Source: Prunus persica | Lineage: Eukaryota > Streptophyta > Magnoliopsida > Rosales > Rosaceae | Assembly: GCF_000346465.2 (NCBI RefSeq) | Contig: NC_034016.1 | Location: 15,926,730 to 15,990,729 of the forward strand | Length of the DNA: 64,000 nt | Direction: 5' to 3' | Shown: positions 14,358 through 25,155 of the stretch, in pieces | Position numbering within the stretch: position 1 is the first letter of the stretch | How the letters are laid out: each line of letters opens with the position of its first letter | Translations under genes and position numbers: made by a program | The notes under the pieces: generated by a model | Told to the model about the DNA's origin: nothing | The model's database searches: none | Seen by the model: the letters and a program-made list of their open reading frames with translations, nothing else

Positions 14358-15193
14358 TCAAATGAATAACCTCAGAAGCTTTGTCGTTCCCTTCAAATTA
14401 TTACCACAACAATGATCTGCTGACGACGAACTGCTTCCTAACGTCGTCGTTTCGGACTCTTCCGCCGAGGACGGCGTCCCCGCCCTACAATCTCCGCGGT
14501 TGGTCCTCGACGTCAACCCACCCGCAGCCGTCAAGCAAAGATCAAGATCAGGCAGCTGGCAGTTCGCCACGTCATGATCATCAGTATCATCGAAAGCCAA
14601 ATTGCTAGACCTCTTCTTCTTGGGGGACTGCCGTTGTAGTCGAATATGATGATCATGAACGCAATTTTGGTGGTCGTCACGAGTGTACTCGGGAAGTGGC
14701 TCCAACGTGCCGCCGCGTAGCACCGTCTCCACGGCCGCCTGGCACACCTCCCACTTCCCACTCAAAAGAAGCCCCGTCGCTCCATTCACCGGATTTATAG
14801 TCCGCCCCACCGCCTCAAAAAACAACGACTGAAATAAAGCTATAAACAAAAAGCTAATCACCATCAGCAATCTTTTTATTTTCATATGTATACGTTCAGA
14901 GAGACAGACCTCGACGCTACAGAGGCTACTGGGTCTGTAGTGGACATCATCATCTGAATTTATGTAATATGAACATAATTTAATTTTGATAGGGAGAAAT
15001 GTTGTTTACCGGGTCGTTGGGATTCGGAGACGGCGTTGATGAAGGAGAAGAGGCCGGCGCGGCCAAAGAACTTGGCAACGAAAACGGTGGCGTGGGCTTG
15101 AGCTTGGGGGTCCTGTATCCATTGTAGGCATTGCCTGAGCATGCAATTGTCACTGCAACCCTTTCTTAGGACTCGGCATCCATTGCAACTCAT
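14358..15193 (-). CDS. LBD37/38/39: LOB-domain transcription factor, class II (LBD37/38/39 group)
   Basis: Nuclear DNA-binding protein. Arabidopsis LBD37, LBD38 and LBD39 are nitrogen-responsive repressors of anthocyanin and nitrate-response genes. Exons on the minus strand: 15193-15010 and 14839-14358, with a 170-bp intron, giving 221 residues. The start is the ATG at 15193 (MSCNGCRVLRKGC), not the in-frame GTG two codons upstream. The zinc-binding C-block is C3-x2-C6-x6-C13-x3-C17. Then come HATVFVAKFFGRAGL and, across the junction, SQRPALFQSLFFEAVGR, TINPVNGATG and CQAAVETVLRGG, which are diagnostic of class II. LDLCL at about 160-164 fits the LxLxL repression motif. The SLFFEAVGR segment departs from the commoner SLLYEACGR. 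The tail is Asp/His- and Ser-rich. Confidence 0.93.
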
Positions 15194-15344
15194 TTTCACG
15201 CATTAATAGTAAATAATCGCACTCCGATTGATGATCGTCGACAACAACAGTAGTAGCTAGGGTCACAACTAGTAATACATAGGAGCCTGCGTCTAATTAT
15301 TGTAGATGTGGGAGGCCGTCTTAATATTTGCATTATGACTTGTG

Positions 15345-15352
15345 TATATATA
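15345..15352 (-). promoter_or_regulatory. Probable TATA box of the LBD gene
   Basis: Minus-strand TATATATA in the context CCCTATATATACACA, about 150 bases upstream of the LBD start codon, at a plausible distance for a plant core promoter with a 5' UTR a little over 100 bases long. Confidence 0.45.
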
Positions 15353-15606
15353 GGGTGAGAGTGTGTGGGAAATGTTATATAATTATATATGCTTTTTCTG
15401 TTTTTTTTAATTATATGGGGAGGGTTGAATCTCAAACGCAGGGTATTCCTGCAACAAAGTAGAAAGAAATACTATTAAAATAATAACTAATCGATATAGT
15501 TAAAAAAAAAACATAATATAATCATTTAGATTATTTTTAGACGGTGTTAAATATTCTTATTTGAACTTACGTGACATATTAACAGTTTAACAACATAACA
15601 TATCAA

Positions 15607-15674
15607 GATATATATTATTGAGATTAATCAGCGTCTGGTTGATATATATTATTGAGATTAATCAGCGTCTGGTT
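15607..15674. repeat. 34-bp tandem direct duplication
   Basis: Two adjacent, apparently identical copies, 15607-15640 and 15641-15674, both starting GATATATATTATTGAGATTA and ending GCGTCTGGTT. This is a simple local duplication upstream of the LBD promoter. Confidence 0.85.
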
Positions 15675-15997
15675 TGATCAACTTGGGTTAAGTTATTTGA
15701 GGTGGAGTTGAGTACATGGTTTGACTGTATAATATGGAGGGTTTTTGGGTTGGGTGTACTTCCAAAGAACTTGGTGAGGGACGGCTGCGTGTCTCCGCGC
15801 AGTAGGTGGGTGTGGTTCATAGAATTTCATTCCTCCACCGTTGGATACCTCTGCATGGATATTATCTAAAATCTATGACCAGATTCTGTTTCTGTCTTTT
15901 TTCTTATTTTAATTTTCCATTTGTTTCTGGCTGTGCTTAGCTTGTACCACTCATGAGACGCTTGCATGCAACAAGACCAAACGTTTTTGGTGTTTCT

Positions 15998-15998
<1 letters not shown>

Positions 15999-16072
<74 letters not shown>
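15999..16072. repeat. (CT)n microsatellite, about 37 units
   Basis: Uninterrupted CT dinucleotides. The long Leu-Ser or Arg-Glu frames across it are artefacts of the repeat. Confidence 0.97.
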
Positions 16073-16076
<4 letters not shown>

Positions 16077-17399
16077 GTTTTGGTTGGAGCAGCAGAGTGC
16101 CTCAAGAAAATTCCATAAAAGAAAAAAGTTATTATTACTACCTAGTGGTTTAATTAATAATTAATTAAGCATTGTTTAGAACATATAAATGAGTGGGGGG
16201 TCTAGCTGGATTGAATTTAACAGCCAATTAAGTTGGGTGTAAATGAGCTTCCATTCTTTTGGGAAACCAATTTTATATAATGGCAACCATTCTTTATAGC
16301 TTTATACATATAATGGTAGAAGAATCCCTACAACTCTCTCTTCTCTTTTTTATTTTTTCAAACTAGAATAATCCCTTACATCACAAGGGGTATCACCAAA
16401 AGTATTTAATCAATTAGTATAAATATATATTTCCGTTCCATATTATCCATTTTAGTCTCTGAAACTTCGATAAAGAATCCTGTACTTACATGTTATGATG
16501 TCAGGCTCTACTATACTTTAAAATTAGATTCCACTTAATCGATAGCCTTAAGAACATATATATTATATGTTGTGCTAGAACATTCTTGACATAAATTATA
16601 CATATAACAATTAGACAAAAATGACTTCACTTGAAGAGTGAGTGAGTGGCTATATTTACAAGGCGCAGAATTTGGGAAGAAAGTGGGCACGCATGGGACT
16701 AATGATAAAGATGACGACATGGACAAAGTAAAGGCATTGAAGTTATAGTCGCGACTCGGGTACGTGGCATGTTTATCTCATTAGCACCACGATTAACTAA
16801 ATTAATCCCACATTAAAATATGTTTAAAATAATGGTTAATTGATGTTCCAACTAAACAAAGTTTGTGGAGAATGGGATTCCAATATAATTAACTTTTCAC
16901 AGCTCACTTTAATTTGGATTTTCATGCTTCCGAATGTAAGGCCACTCTTAGTCACTAACTACGGTTGTGTATTTAGGTATATATATAGAATAAAGGGATG
17001 GGACATCACTTTGGCCGTACACATAAAGCGAAGCCATGGATTCATTGGATTAGTTGTAAGAGAATGGTGTCGTATTAAGCATCACCATTGGCAATTGCAG
17101 CTAATTTCAAATGTCCCTTCCATGACCTAGAGGGACACATGTACATTAGGCAGGGTAATGGGAAAGATTTACATCTTAATTACTTTCTGTTTTGCTTCTT
17201 CCCAAAGTTGCACAATATGTAAACACACATCTTCCAATTATAAGGACTACTCTTTGTTGAACTCTAAATCTTTTTGGTCAACCAGGTGGACTACTTTGAA
17301 TAGAATATATGACGGGCTTAGCGGATTTGGGAATAAAGTCGTCTTTGGTGTGAGTATTTTTGCGCTGTGTGCCAGCTGCCACAATCGTTGATTCCGTGA
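16073..17399. other. AT-rich spacer
   Basis: No gene found. Short open frames (for example 16840-17130) show no recognisable domain or splice context. Confidence 0.5.
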
Positions 17400-18015
17400 A
17401 AGTCGAGGAAGTGTTATGGTGATTTTCACCTTGGGTCTGACTTCGTTAAACGATTTGGGCCGAGTTAGGAACGTTTTCTCGGCCGTTGGGTTCTTAGCCT
17501 TGGCAACAAGGCTACTTGCATTACATTGTCTTTGGTGCTTGAGACTGTCGTGCTCGGCGTGGTCGTGTTCGACTGTCAAGTGATCTCTGAAGTTCTCTTT
17601 GAATCTAAATGAAACAATAACTACAATGAAAGAAAAAACGGGTTAGATGATGCTCAAACGAAAACTTTGAAGAACATAGTTGTTTGTTGATATATTGAAT
17701 GGATGGTTAAAATGACGGTATGCAAGAACTTTGAACAAGCTTCAAAGTTCTTGGTGATATGCTACATTGAATGCTAGAAAAACAAAAATAAAAATATCTA
17801 AATCTAGTTTAGGAAAAACAACAACATTTCGGCTTCGTTTTTTTGTTGTTGAGAGATTGGGTCTTTTTATATTAGAAATGAAACTGTTATACTATTTATA
17901 GGCGAATTGCTGCCTTCAAAAGGCGTCGAGATATACGGCCACTGCCCAAAGTTTTCTTGTGCCGCCCTCCTACCGTCACATCATGCCTCGATCACTGTTC
18001 CAAGTGCCTTTTCTA
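17400..18015. repeat. Unclassified repeat-like DNA, possibly LTR-derived
   Basis: Base composition shifts to a GC-richer texture with recurring phrases such as CTCGGCC and GGCCGAG that recur in the duplicated block immediately downstream. A TATA-like TTTTTATATTAG and CTATTTATAGG occur near 17864-17902, as in plant LTR promoters. I could not find a primer-binding site, polypurine tract or a TG..CA boundary, so the LTR interpretation is only a possibility. Confidence 0.3.
17723..17753. repeat. 13-bp perfect inverted repeat
   Basis: CAAGAACTTTGAA (17723-17735), a five-base spacer, then TTCAAAGTTCTTG (17741-17753). It could fold as a compact hairpin. It has no T-tract or gene context to suggest a terminator or small RNA. 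Confidence 0.6.
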
Positions 18016-18191
18016 ATCAATCTTTCTTTCCAAGTTCCAAGGGTTCCATTCTTTGAGCATCTCAAGTTTCAAAAAGTAGCTCGATGTCCCATCATTCCTT
18101 TTGCTCTGGTGCGCTTCTCAAGGTGGTGCACTTGAAAATCCATTCCTTAGTCGATGCTCATGCTTTTTTACTCGGCCGAGATCCTCTAGGC

Positions 18192-18921
18192 CAGTGGCGG
18201 ATCCAGGATTCTCTGACCAAGGAGTCATAGTGTAAAAATTCTGAATATTTTCCAACAAGAAAAAACATGGCAAAACCAACAATATAAACTACAACTGTCA
18301 ACGATGACTTTTCATCTTTTCAAAACGTTGCATGATAGTTTCGTTATCAATATAAGCAAACACATCTACATATATTATATATACATCAATTTCATTATAC
18401 ACAAAAATTATACTCACTTGGAGTTTAAATGTAAGAAGGATGCTACTGGCAAGATGTGGTCAACGCCGTTGCGCAAGCAAAGTGATGGTAGTTGAGGTTG
18501 GGGGTTGGTTGGAGATTAGGGACGGTTGATTTGGTAATGAGGATTTGGTTGGGGTGTGAAGTTGGGTAAAAGGGGGAGGGTGTTGTGCTGATCCTTTTTT
18601 TGTTGTGTTTTTTTTCTTCTTAAACTTGGCCCAAAACGACGTAGTTTTGAGGCCAGGTGATTTAAAAAAAAAATTAAGAGCCCTAGACCAAAAGACATCG
18701 TTTGGCTATGAGCTGTTTAAAAATAAAAAATAAATAAAAAATGAGCATTCACGCGCTGCGCAGCAAAGGCCAAAGGGGGAAGGACTTTCGTCAAGCACTT
18801 GGTGTGCACCCAAGAGGTCACACACAGGCTAGCCAAGGGGTCACCTATACAGTTCACAACCAAGATTCCGACATTCCAAGGGGTCGTCCGGCCCCTCTGG
18901 CCTGTCGTGTGTTCGCCACTA
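18192..18921. mobile_element. hAT-like MITE in duplication copy 1
   Basis: About 730 bp beginning CAGTGGCGGATCCAGG and ending GTTCGCCACTA, so the ends form a short inverted repeat (C/T)AGTGGCG. It is flanked by the 8-bp direct repeat CTCTAGGC (18184-18191 and 18922-18929). An 8-bp target duplication and CAGTGGCG ends are classic for hAT elements. The interior has no transposase, so this is non-autonomous. Confidence 0.7.
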
Positions 18922-19187
18922 CTCTAGGCCAAGGAACAAATGCTGAGCCTTGACTTTGATCAAGCTTTACATCATGCTTTAATGATTTGGGTTGAGCTAG
19001 AGAATTAGGTCATCCCTTGGTGCTTGGGCCGAGATTTCGAACCATGATCTTTGGGCCTTGTGGGGCTTAGTCAATCTATTTGGCATTTTGGGTCGCAGTG
19101 TTTTAGCATGCTTTGAGACCTTGGTCGATCCTTGTTACTTAGGCCGAGTCCATTGTGTTACGGCCATGGTCTTTTAGATTCGACTTC

Positions 19188-19526
19188 GGGTCAGTTTGGT
19201 ATTGTTGTGCTGTGAAAATAATCGTTGTCAGATTTGTTGTGAGAGAAATCATCTATGAGATAAAGCAGTTTGGCATTTAGTAAAATTTTTGTTAAAAGTG
19301 TTGTTGGTATTGATTTCTGCATAATCATTAAACCCAGCGCCTCTTCGAAACTGATTCCTAGATAACAGAAAATGAAAGCACCTCATTAGCTGCTTATCCT
19401 CATAGCTTTCTCTCACAATAGTTTTTAACAATAAGTGATTTTCTCACAGTTTACCAAACGAGTTGGGCTTCCCAATTTTTTTAAAAAATCACTTATCACT
19501 CCAAATAAGCAATGCTAAACAGGCAC
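19188..19526. mobile_element. Harbinger-like MITE private to copy 1
   Basis: A 339-bp insertion flanked by TTC (19185-19187 and 19527-19529). Copy 2 of the duplication has the empty site, CCGACTTCATATTTTG, at 20999-21014. The left end reads GGGTCAGTTTGGTATTG and the right end on the opposite strand GTGCCTGTTTAGCATTG, imperfect inverted repeats of equal length. The 3-bp duplication and GTTTGG-type end resemble PIF/Harbinger elements. A 5-bp duplication (ACTTC) is an alternative reading. No coding capacity. Confidence 0.75.
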
Positions 19527-19868
19527 TTCATATTTTGCTTTGGGCTTTGAACACTTTTGCCTCTAGGCCCAAAGCCTTCGCTTAAATGGGCCATTGCCAC
19601 GTCATTTTTCAATGTAGGGCCAAGAGGAAAAATTTAGGTTTAAACATTCTCAAAAGATGACTTAAAATGTAGATAGTGTCGATCGCCGAAATATATTGTG
19701 AGGTAACCCTAGGATGTGTGCACTTTTTTTACCATAAAAATATCTTTGACGTAGAAAAACGGACACTGTTTGGCTCCTTACATTCCTACCAATTACTGTC
19801 TGATACATATTCAAAATAACTCATTAACATTACAAAAAGAAAAAAGTTTATGCATACATGTTAGACTG

Positions 19869-21347
19869 ATCAATCTTTCTTTCCAAGTTCCAAGGGTTCC
19901 ATTCTCTGAGCATCTCAAGTTTCAAAAAGTAGCCCGACGTCCTATCATTCCTTTCGCTCTGGTGCACTTCTTGAGGTGGTGCACTTGAAAATCTTTTCCT
20001 TAGTCGATGCTCATGCTTTTTTACTCGGCCGAGATCCTCTAGGCTAGTGGTGGATCCAGGATTCTCTGACCAAGGAGTCACAATAAAAATTCTGAATTTT
20101 TTTCAACAAGAAAGAACATAAAGATGGTACTCCCATTCATAATTCATGGCAAAACCAACAATACAAACTACAACTGTCCATGATGAGTTTTCATCTTTTC
20201 AAAACGTTGCATTATAGCTTCGTTATCAATATAAGCAAACACATCTACATATATTATGTATACATCAATTTCATTATACATAAAAAGTGTACTCACTTGG
20301 AGTTTAAATATAAGGAGGTTGTTACTGGCAAGATGTCGTCGACGCCGTTGCGCCGACGAAGTGGTGGTAGTTGAGGTTTGGGGTTTGATTGAGATTAGGG
20401 ACGGTTGATTTTGTAATGACGATTTGGTTGGGGGGTAAAGTTTTTTTTTTTTTTTTTTCTTAAACTTGGGCCAAAACGACGTAGTTTTGAGGCCAGGTGA
20501 TTTTATAAATAAAAAAAATTTAGAGCCCTAGACCAAAAGACGTTGTTTGGCTTGGAGCTATTTAAAAAAAATAGCCCTCGAGCGTTGCACAGCAAAGGCC
20601 AAAGGGGGAAGGACTTTCGTCAAGCACTTGGTGTGCACCTAAGAGGTCACACATAGGCTGGCCAAATGGTCGCCTATAAAGTTCACAGCCAAGATTCCTG
20701 CATTCCAAGGGGTCGTCCGGCCCCTTTGGCCTGTCGTGTATTCGCCACTGTTCTAGGCCAAGGAACAAATGCTGAGCCTTGACTTTGATCAAGCTTTACG
20801 TCATGCTTTAATGATTTGGGTTGAGCTAGAGAATTAGGTCATCCCTTGGTGCTTGGGCCGATATTTCGAACCATGATCTTTGGGCCTTAGTCAATTTGTT
20901 TGGCATTTTGGGTTGCAGTGTTTTAGCATGCTTTGAGACCTAGGTCGAGCCTTGTTGCTTAGGCCGAGTCTATTGTGTTACGGCCGTGGGCTTTTAGATC
21001 CGACTTCATATTTTGCTTTGGGCTTTGAACACTTTTGTCTCTAGGCCCAAAGCCTTGTCTCAAATGGGTCATTGCCACGTCATTTTTCTCCATAGGGCCA
21101 AGAGGAAAAATTTAGGTTTAAACATTCTCAAAAGATGACTTAAAATGTAGAGAGTGTCGATCGCCGAAATATATTGTGAAGTAACCCAAGGATGTGTGCA
21201 CTTTTTTTACCATAAAAAAATCTTTGACGTAGAAAAACGAACACTGTTTGGCTCCTTGCATACCTACCAATTACTGTGTGATACATATTCAAAAGTAACT
21301 CATTAACATTACAAAAAGAAAAAAGTTTATGTATACATGTTAGACTG
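19869..21347. repeat. Tandem segmental duplication, copy 2
   Basis: Second copy, starting ATCAATCTTTCTTTCC directly after the end of copy 1 and finishing ACATGTTAGACTG. It contains its own version of the hAT-like MITE but lacks the 339-bp Harbinger-like insertion. A 28-base indel near 20118 (AAGATGGTACTCCCATTC region) distinguishes the copies. Confidence 0.85.
20045..20750. mobile_element. hAT-like MITE in duplication copy 2
   Basis: About 706 bp, beginning TAGTGGTGGATCCAGG and ending TTCGCCACTG, the paralogue of the element at 18192-18921. The left target repeat is CTCTAGGC (20037-20044); the right one has mutated to TTCTAGGC (20751-20758). The shared insertion position shows it predates the duplication. 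Confidence 0.7.
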
Positions 21348-21494
21348 TGATTTGTCTGTAAGAAGGAATGACTCATTACATGTAAAGAGCCAAGCAATTT
21401 CCTAGAAAAACTACAAATTTAGAGAGACAAATTTTCCCTTTAATGTGAAGACTCGCATAAATATTGAGATTTTAGAGTTGCACTATTAATTTTT

Positions 21495-21590
21495 AGATTT
21501 TTCCATCATCACGTTAGGGTTCAAACCTAAGACATTCGAATTTATCGCTTGTCCATACTTACCTTTTACCACTAGACCATCTAGGTTAAA
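21495..21590 (-). repeat. tRNA-derived SINE-like fragment
   Basis: On the minus strand, GGTCTAGTGGTAAAAGG (A-box-like, near 21578-21562) is followed by AGGTTTGAACCC (B-box-like, near 21528-21517). The order and spacing fit a tRNA-related pol III promoter. The intervening sequence does not fold as a tRNA by inspection, so a SINE remnant is more likely than a tRNA gene. Confidence 0.45.
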
Positions 21591-23445
21591 TTTCTTTTAT
21601 CTTTTATTTTATTTTATGGGATTTGACTCTTGTGACGGCAAATCCTTTGTCAATATTCTACTTGATCCTTTGTAATAAACGATCCATGGGTAAAGATAAA
21701 CGTGATCTGATTATGTGTCTTTTATGTCACTATGAGACATGCCAAGCTCCTATGCCGCACTGAGTTGTTTTTTGGCAGAAACAAAGCCAAGAAGGCTCCA
21801 AAAAAAACCTATCAATGTTAAGTACAACTAAATGGGGTTAACATCCAATTATTTTATGCTAAGATGTGCTTAATTTACTAATATAACTCGGATAACTACT
21901 AGCCGCGGCACACATATGATGTGCCCCCTTCTGCAGACGTAATCTTTGATTTTTCTTCATTCATTCATTTTAACAGAAAATTTTTGTCACCACCAAAAAA
22001 AAAGAAGGAAAGGAAAGAAACAAAATCCAGACATGGAAAATAGATTCTGGGGAAAGCTAATGGGATCATGACGGTCGTTTCGAAGCTATTTGTTGGAGAA
22101 ATCAGATTTTGAGCGGTTTTGTTTATGCTGGGAGTGGTTGACTTTTGCTGTCAATGGTTCCCTACCTAGGTAGCTTGATTGATTAAAAAATTAGCAAAAT
22201 CATATCCTAATTAGCAACTTCTGTATTTTAAATGGTTCATTCTTATTACAAATTCAACGGTGAATTCATATTAATCTTGTTGAGAATTAGATTTAGGAGA
22301 AGGGGGAGATTCAAGGTTTTGAGATATTTGCAACTTTGTAGGATTTGTTGAGTTTTGCAGTATGGTTTTTGTTGGCTGAGTTTGTGATTTTTTATTTTCC
22401 CAAATTTTTGATAGAATCAATTAGGGATGGACATTGTCCGATTTGATATGCTTTACATCAAAAACGATAACCAAACCGAATAAATTAAAAACTCAACGGA
22501 TTTATGTTAAGGTCCATCATATTTGAGAAATATTGTTATTTTATTTAGGGCAAAAGTGCTTAAATGTCCGGAATGTTTTTTTTACCCCAATTTGTTGTAG
22601 AGTCGAGTTAGGAATTTGTGGTAATTGAGGCATGATATATAAAAATAAAAATAAAAAAAATAAAAAAAACTCTTACAAAGAAAAACTCAACGATGCATTT
22701 TGTGTTTGACCTTCCCTTGGGTGCTCCTTTCAATGGTACGTGAAAAAAAACATTGATAAAATACGTAAATACTACGCGTGTTACTGCAAAATATATGAAA
22801 AGACATGTATTATTCATGGAAGATATGTACGTATGCATACATACATTTCATATGACAAAAAAGAAATGTTTTTCAAAAATACATATATACGTGTATCATA
22901 CACAAATCTACTAACTGGGCCTCTAAACCATTGGACTCACTTTCTTCCAAGCTGTCAATATGTCAAATGGGCCCTTCCTCTTCATCCCTAAGTCCAAGAG
23001 GCCTAAAAGCCTTGACCCCCAAACGTCAACTGGATTTTAATGTCGAGCTTTGAGTTGGGCAATTTTGTGTTCTCACTAACTCATGTTCATAAAAATAAAT
23101 AAATTTTAGAGATTAACAAATAAATGATAGAGCACCATAATCGTGGATTAGTGGGACCTTAATTGCCGCGCATCTTCCTAAGTAACTTAATTATTACGTT
23201 AAAATAGGAAAAGTTTTGCGCAGACACACAGCCGCCATTTCCACTAACTCTCTTCCTCTCCAGGTGTCCCTTCATTATAAGCCCCTCCCTCTAACCGATG
23301 AATTAAAACCTAAAAAAAAAAAAAAATTAATGAGCCCAAGAACCAAGTAATGATTTAATTTAAAAGCTGCGTAACAGCTCTATCTCTTCCACTAATCCAA
23401 TGATTACCCAACTTAATCCGTACCCATAATTGAAAATCCCATCAT
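21591..23445. other. Spacer upstream of the HLS1-like gene
   Basis: AT-rich with several A-runs (22640-22675) and no recognisable exon or complete element. The right part should contain the promoter of the following gene. Confidence 0.5.
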
Positions 23446-23452
23446 TATAAAT
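23446..23452 (+). promoter_or_regulatory. Possible TATA box of the HLS1-like gene
   Basis: TATAAAT in the context CATCATTATAAATTTTCTC, about 158 bases before the ATG. Another AT-rich candidate, ATATTTATAG (23501-23510), lies closer, so the choice is uncertain. Confidence 0.35.
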
Positions 23453-23603
23453 TTTCTCTCAGAAAAAAAAGAAAGGAAAAGAAGAGGAACCATCAACCAA
23501 ATATTTATAGCTGTCCATTGCAGCTATAACTATATAATTAGCTCTACATTTCCATGCTTATTAGCTTTGTGGGTTAATTAGAGTGTGTGATTAGTGACTA
23601 ATC

Positions 23604-25155
23604 ATGGTTATTATGGGAGAGGCAGGGGAAAGCTTGTTGGTGATTAGAGAGTTGGACATGAACAAGGACACAGAAAGTGTGGAAGAGTTAGAGAGGAAGT
23701 GTGAAGTTGGTGGTTCTTCATCTGGCAAAATGTCTCTCTTTACTGATCTTTTGGGTGACCCAATTTGCAGGATTCGAAACTCACCCTCCTTCCTCATGCT
23801 GGTGTGTGTGTGTGTGTAAAGCATAATTAAGTTCCATTTTCGTTTTTTTTTTTTCACTTTTATTACCTTGTTAATTGGTCTTTAATGGGGTTTGTTTTGT
23901 GGTTATAATATTAATCAGGTGGCTGAAATGGGTCCTGGCAAAGAAATCGTTGGAGTCATTAGGGGTTGCATCAAGATCGTTACTTGTGGCAAAAAGCTCA
24001 TAAGAAGTACCAATGGAATTGCAAACTCTAGCAATGAAGATTCTGATCCCAAACTCGAACCCATTTGCACCAAACTCGCTTATATTCTCGGCTTACGAGT
24101 TTCTCCTTCACACAGGTACATATACATTCTTATTCAAATAATTTTACATGTACCATACTGTGGACCACATCACGAATAAAAATGTGACTACATGTAACAT
24201 GTTATAAAATACGAGACAAATAGTTGCTTTTAGCAATTACTTGATTTTTGACAAAATTTAGTCTAATTTAATTTGGTTCCAATGGCTTATGATCTTCTGC
24301 AGGCGTAGAGGTATTGGATTGAAGCTTGTTAATCAAATGGAGGAATGGTTTAGAAGAAATGGAGCAGAGTATTCATACATGGCAACTGAAAATGACAACA
24401 TGCCTTCCCTCAACCTCTTCACTAAAAAATGCCACTACACCAAGTTTCGTACCCCTTCAATTTTGGTCCAACCAGTATTTGCTCACCGAGTCAAAACTCA
24501 CAATCGAGTCACCATCATCAAACTCAGCCCTCCAGACGCCGAGGCCCTCTACCGCTCCCGATTCTGCACCACCGAGTTTTTCCCACAGGACATTGATAGG
24601 GTTGTGAAAAACAAGCTCAATCTTGGCACGTTTTTGGCCGTCCCAACTGGATTTTCGTGGCCCGGTTTGGTCAAGTTTCTGTCTGAACCGCCAGAGTCAT
24701 GGGCAGTTTTAAGTGCATGGAATTGTAAGGAGGTGTTTACTTTGGAAATCAAAGGCGCGTCGCTTGCACGGCGTTTTGCGGCGAAGGCCACGCGCGTGGT
24801 GGACAGGGCATTGCCTTGGCTGAGGATCCCTTCGGTACCTGAGGTTTTTAGGCCTTTTGGGTTGGTTTTTCTCTATGGTTTGGGAGGACAAGGCCCACGC
24901 GCGGTTAAGATGGTGGAAGCGCTTTGTGGCCACGCACATAACATGGCTAGGGAATTGGGTTGTGGGGTGGTGGCGACTGAGGTGGCAAGTCAAGAACCGT
25001 TGAGGTTAGGAATACCACACTGGAAGACACTATCATGCGCCGAGGATATGTGGTGCATCAAGAGACTACTGCAGGATTATAGTGATGGGCCTATTGGAGA
25101 CTGGACCAAATCTCCTCCTGGGCTTTCAATTTTTGTTGATCCAAGAGAGTTTTAG
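23604..25155 (+). CDS. HLS1: HOOKLESS1-like GNAT N-acetyltransferase
   Basis: HLS1 and its relatives are nuclear GNAT-fold proteins needed for apical-hook formation through ethylene, auxin and light signalling; histone acetylation has been proposed. Exons: 23604-23801, 23919-24115, 24303-25155, joined in frame to 415 residues (Arabidopsis HLS1 is close to 400). Signature stretches are CEVG then MSLFTDLLGDPICRIRNSPS, VGVIRGCIK, LAYILGLRVSPSHRRRGIG (the acetyl-CoA loop R/Q-x-x-G-x-G/A at about 132-137), GAEYSYMATENDN, FRTPSILV, TTEFFPQDID, PPESWAVLSAWNCK and the family C-terminus DWTKSPPGLSIFVDPREF. The start is taken at 23604 (A at -3); a second in-frame ATG at 23613 is possible. The gene may be HLS1 or one of the HLS1-like paralogues. 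Confidence 0.93.

Larger units (their letters stand above)
18016..19868. repeat. Tandem segmental duplication, copy 1
   Basis: This copy begins ATCAATCTTTCTTTCCAAG and ends ACATGTTAGACTG, and is immediately followed by copy 2. Without its private MITE (19188-19526 plus one TTC) it is about 1.5 kb, matching copy 2 with scattered substitutions and small indels. In the first 135 bases I count about one difference per 12 bases by eye. It carries an hAT-like MITE (18192-18921), shared with copy 2. No protein-coding gene is evident in it. Confidence 0.85.

Noticed and set aside
14840..14885. N-terminal residues MKIKRLLMVISFLFI before the second LBD exon, which mimic a signal peptide
   Set aside because: They are intron sequence ending in a TTTATAG acceptor. 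Splicing at 14839 restores the conserved RPALFQSL junction.
15197..15199. GTG as an upstream start of the LBD protein
   Set aside because: Plant nuclear genes start at ATG, and the ATG at 15193 gives MSCNGC, the normal class II N-terminus.
15866..16153. Long Arg-Glu and Leu-Ser frames on both strands
   Set aside because: They are translations of the (CT)n tract and have no independent protein signal. The same applies to frames at 39789-40143 and 35850-36035.
17158..17579. Short open frames at the left of the repeat block
   Set aside because: No domain similarity and repeat-like composition.
18016..21347. An LTR retrotransposon with two direct LTRs
   Set aside because: The two direct repeats abut with no internal gag-pol region, primer-binding site or polypurine tract, so a tandem duplication explains them better.
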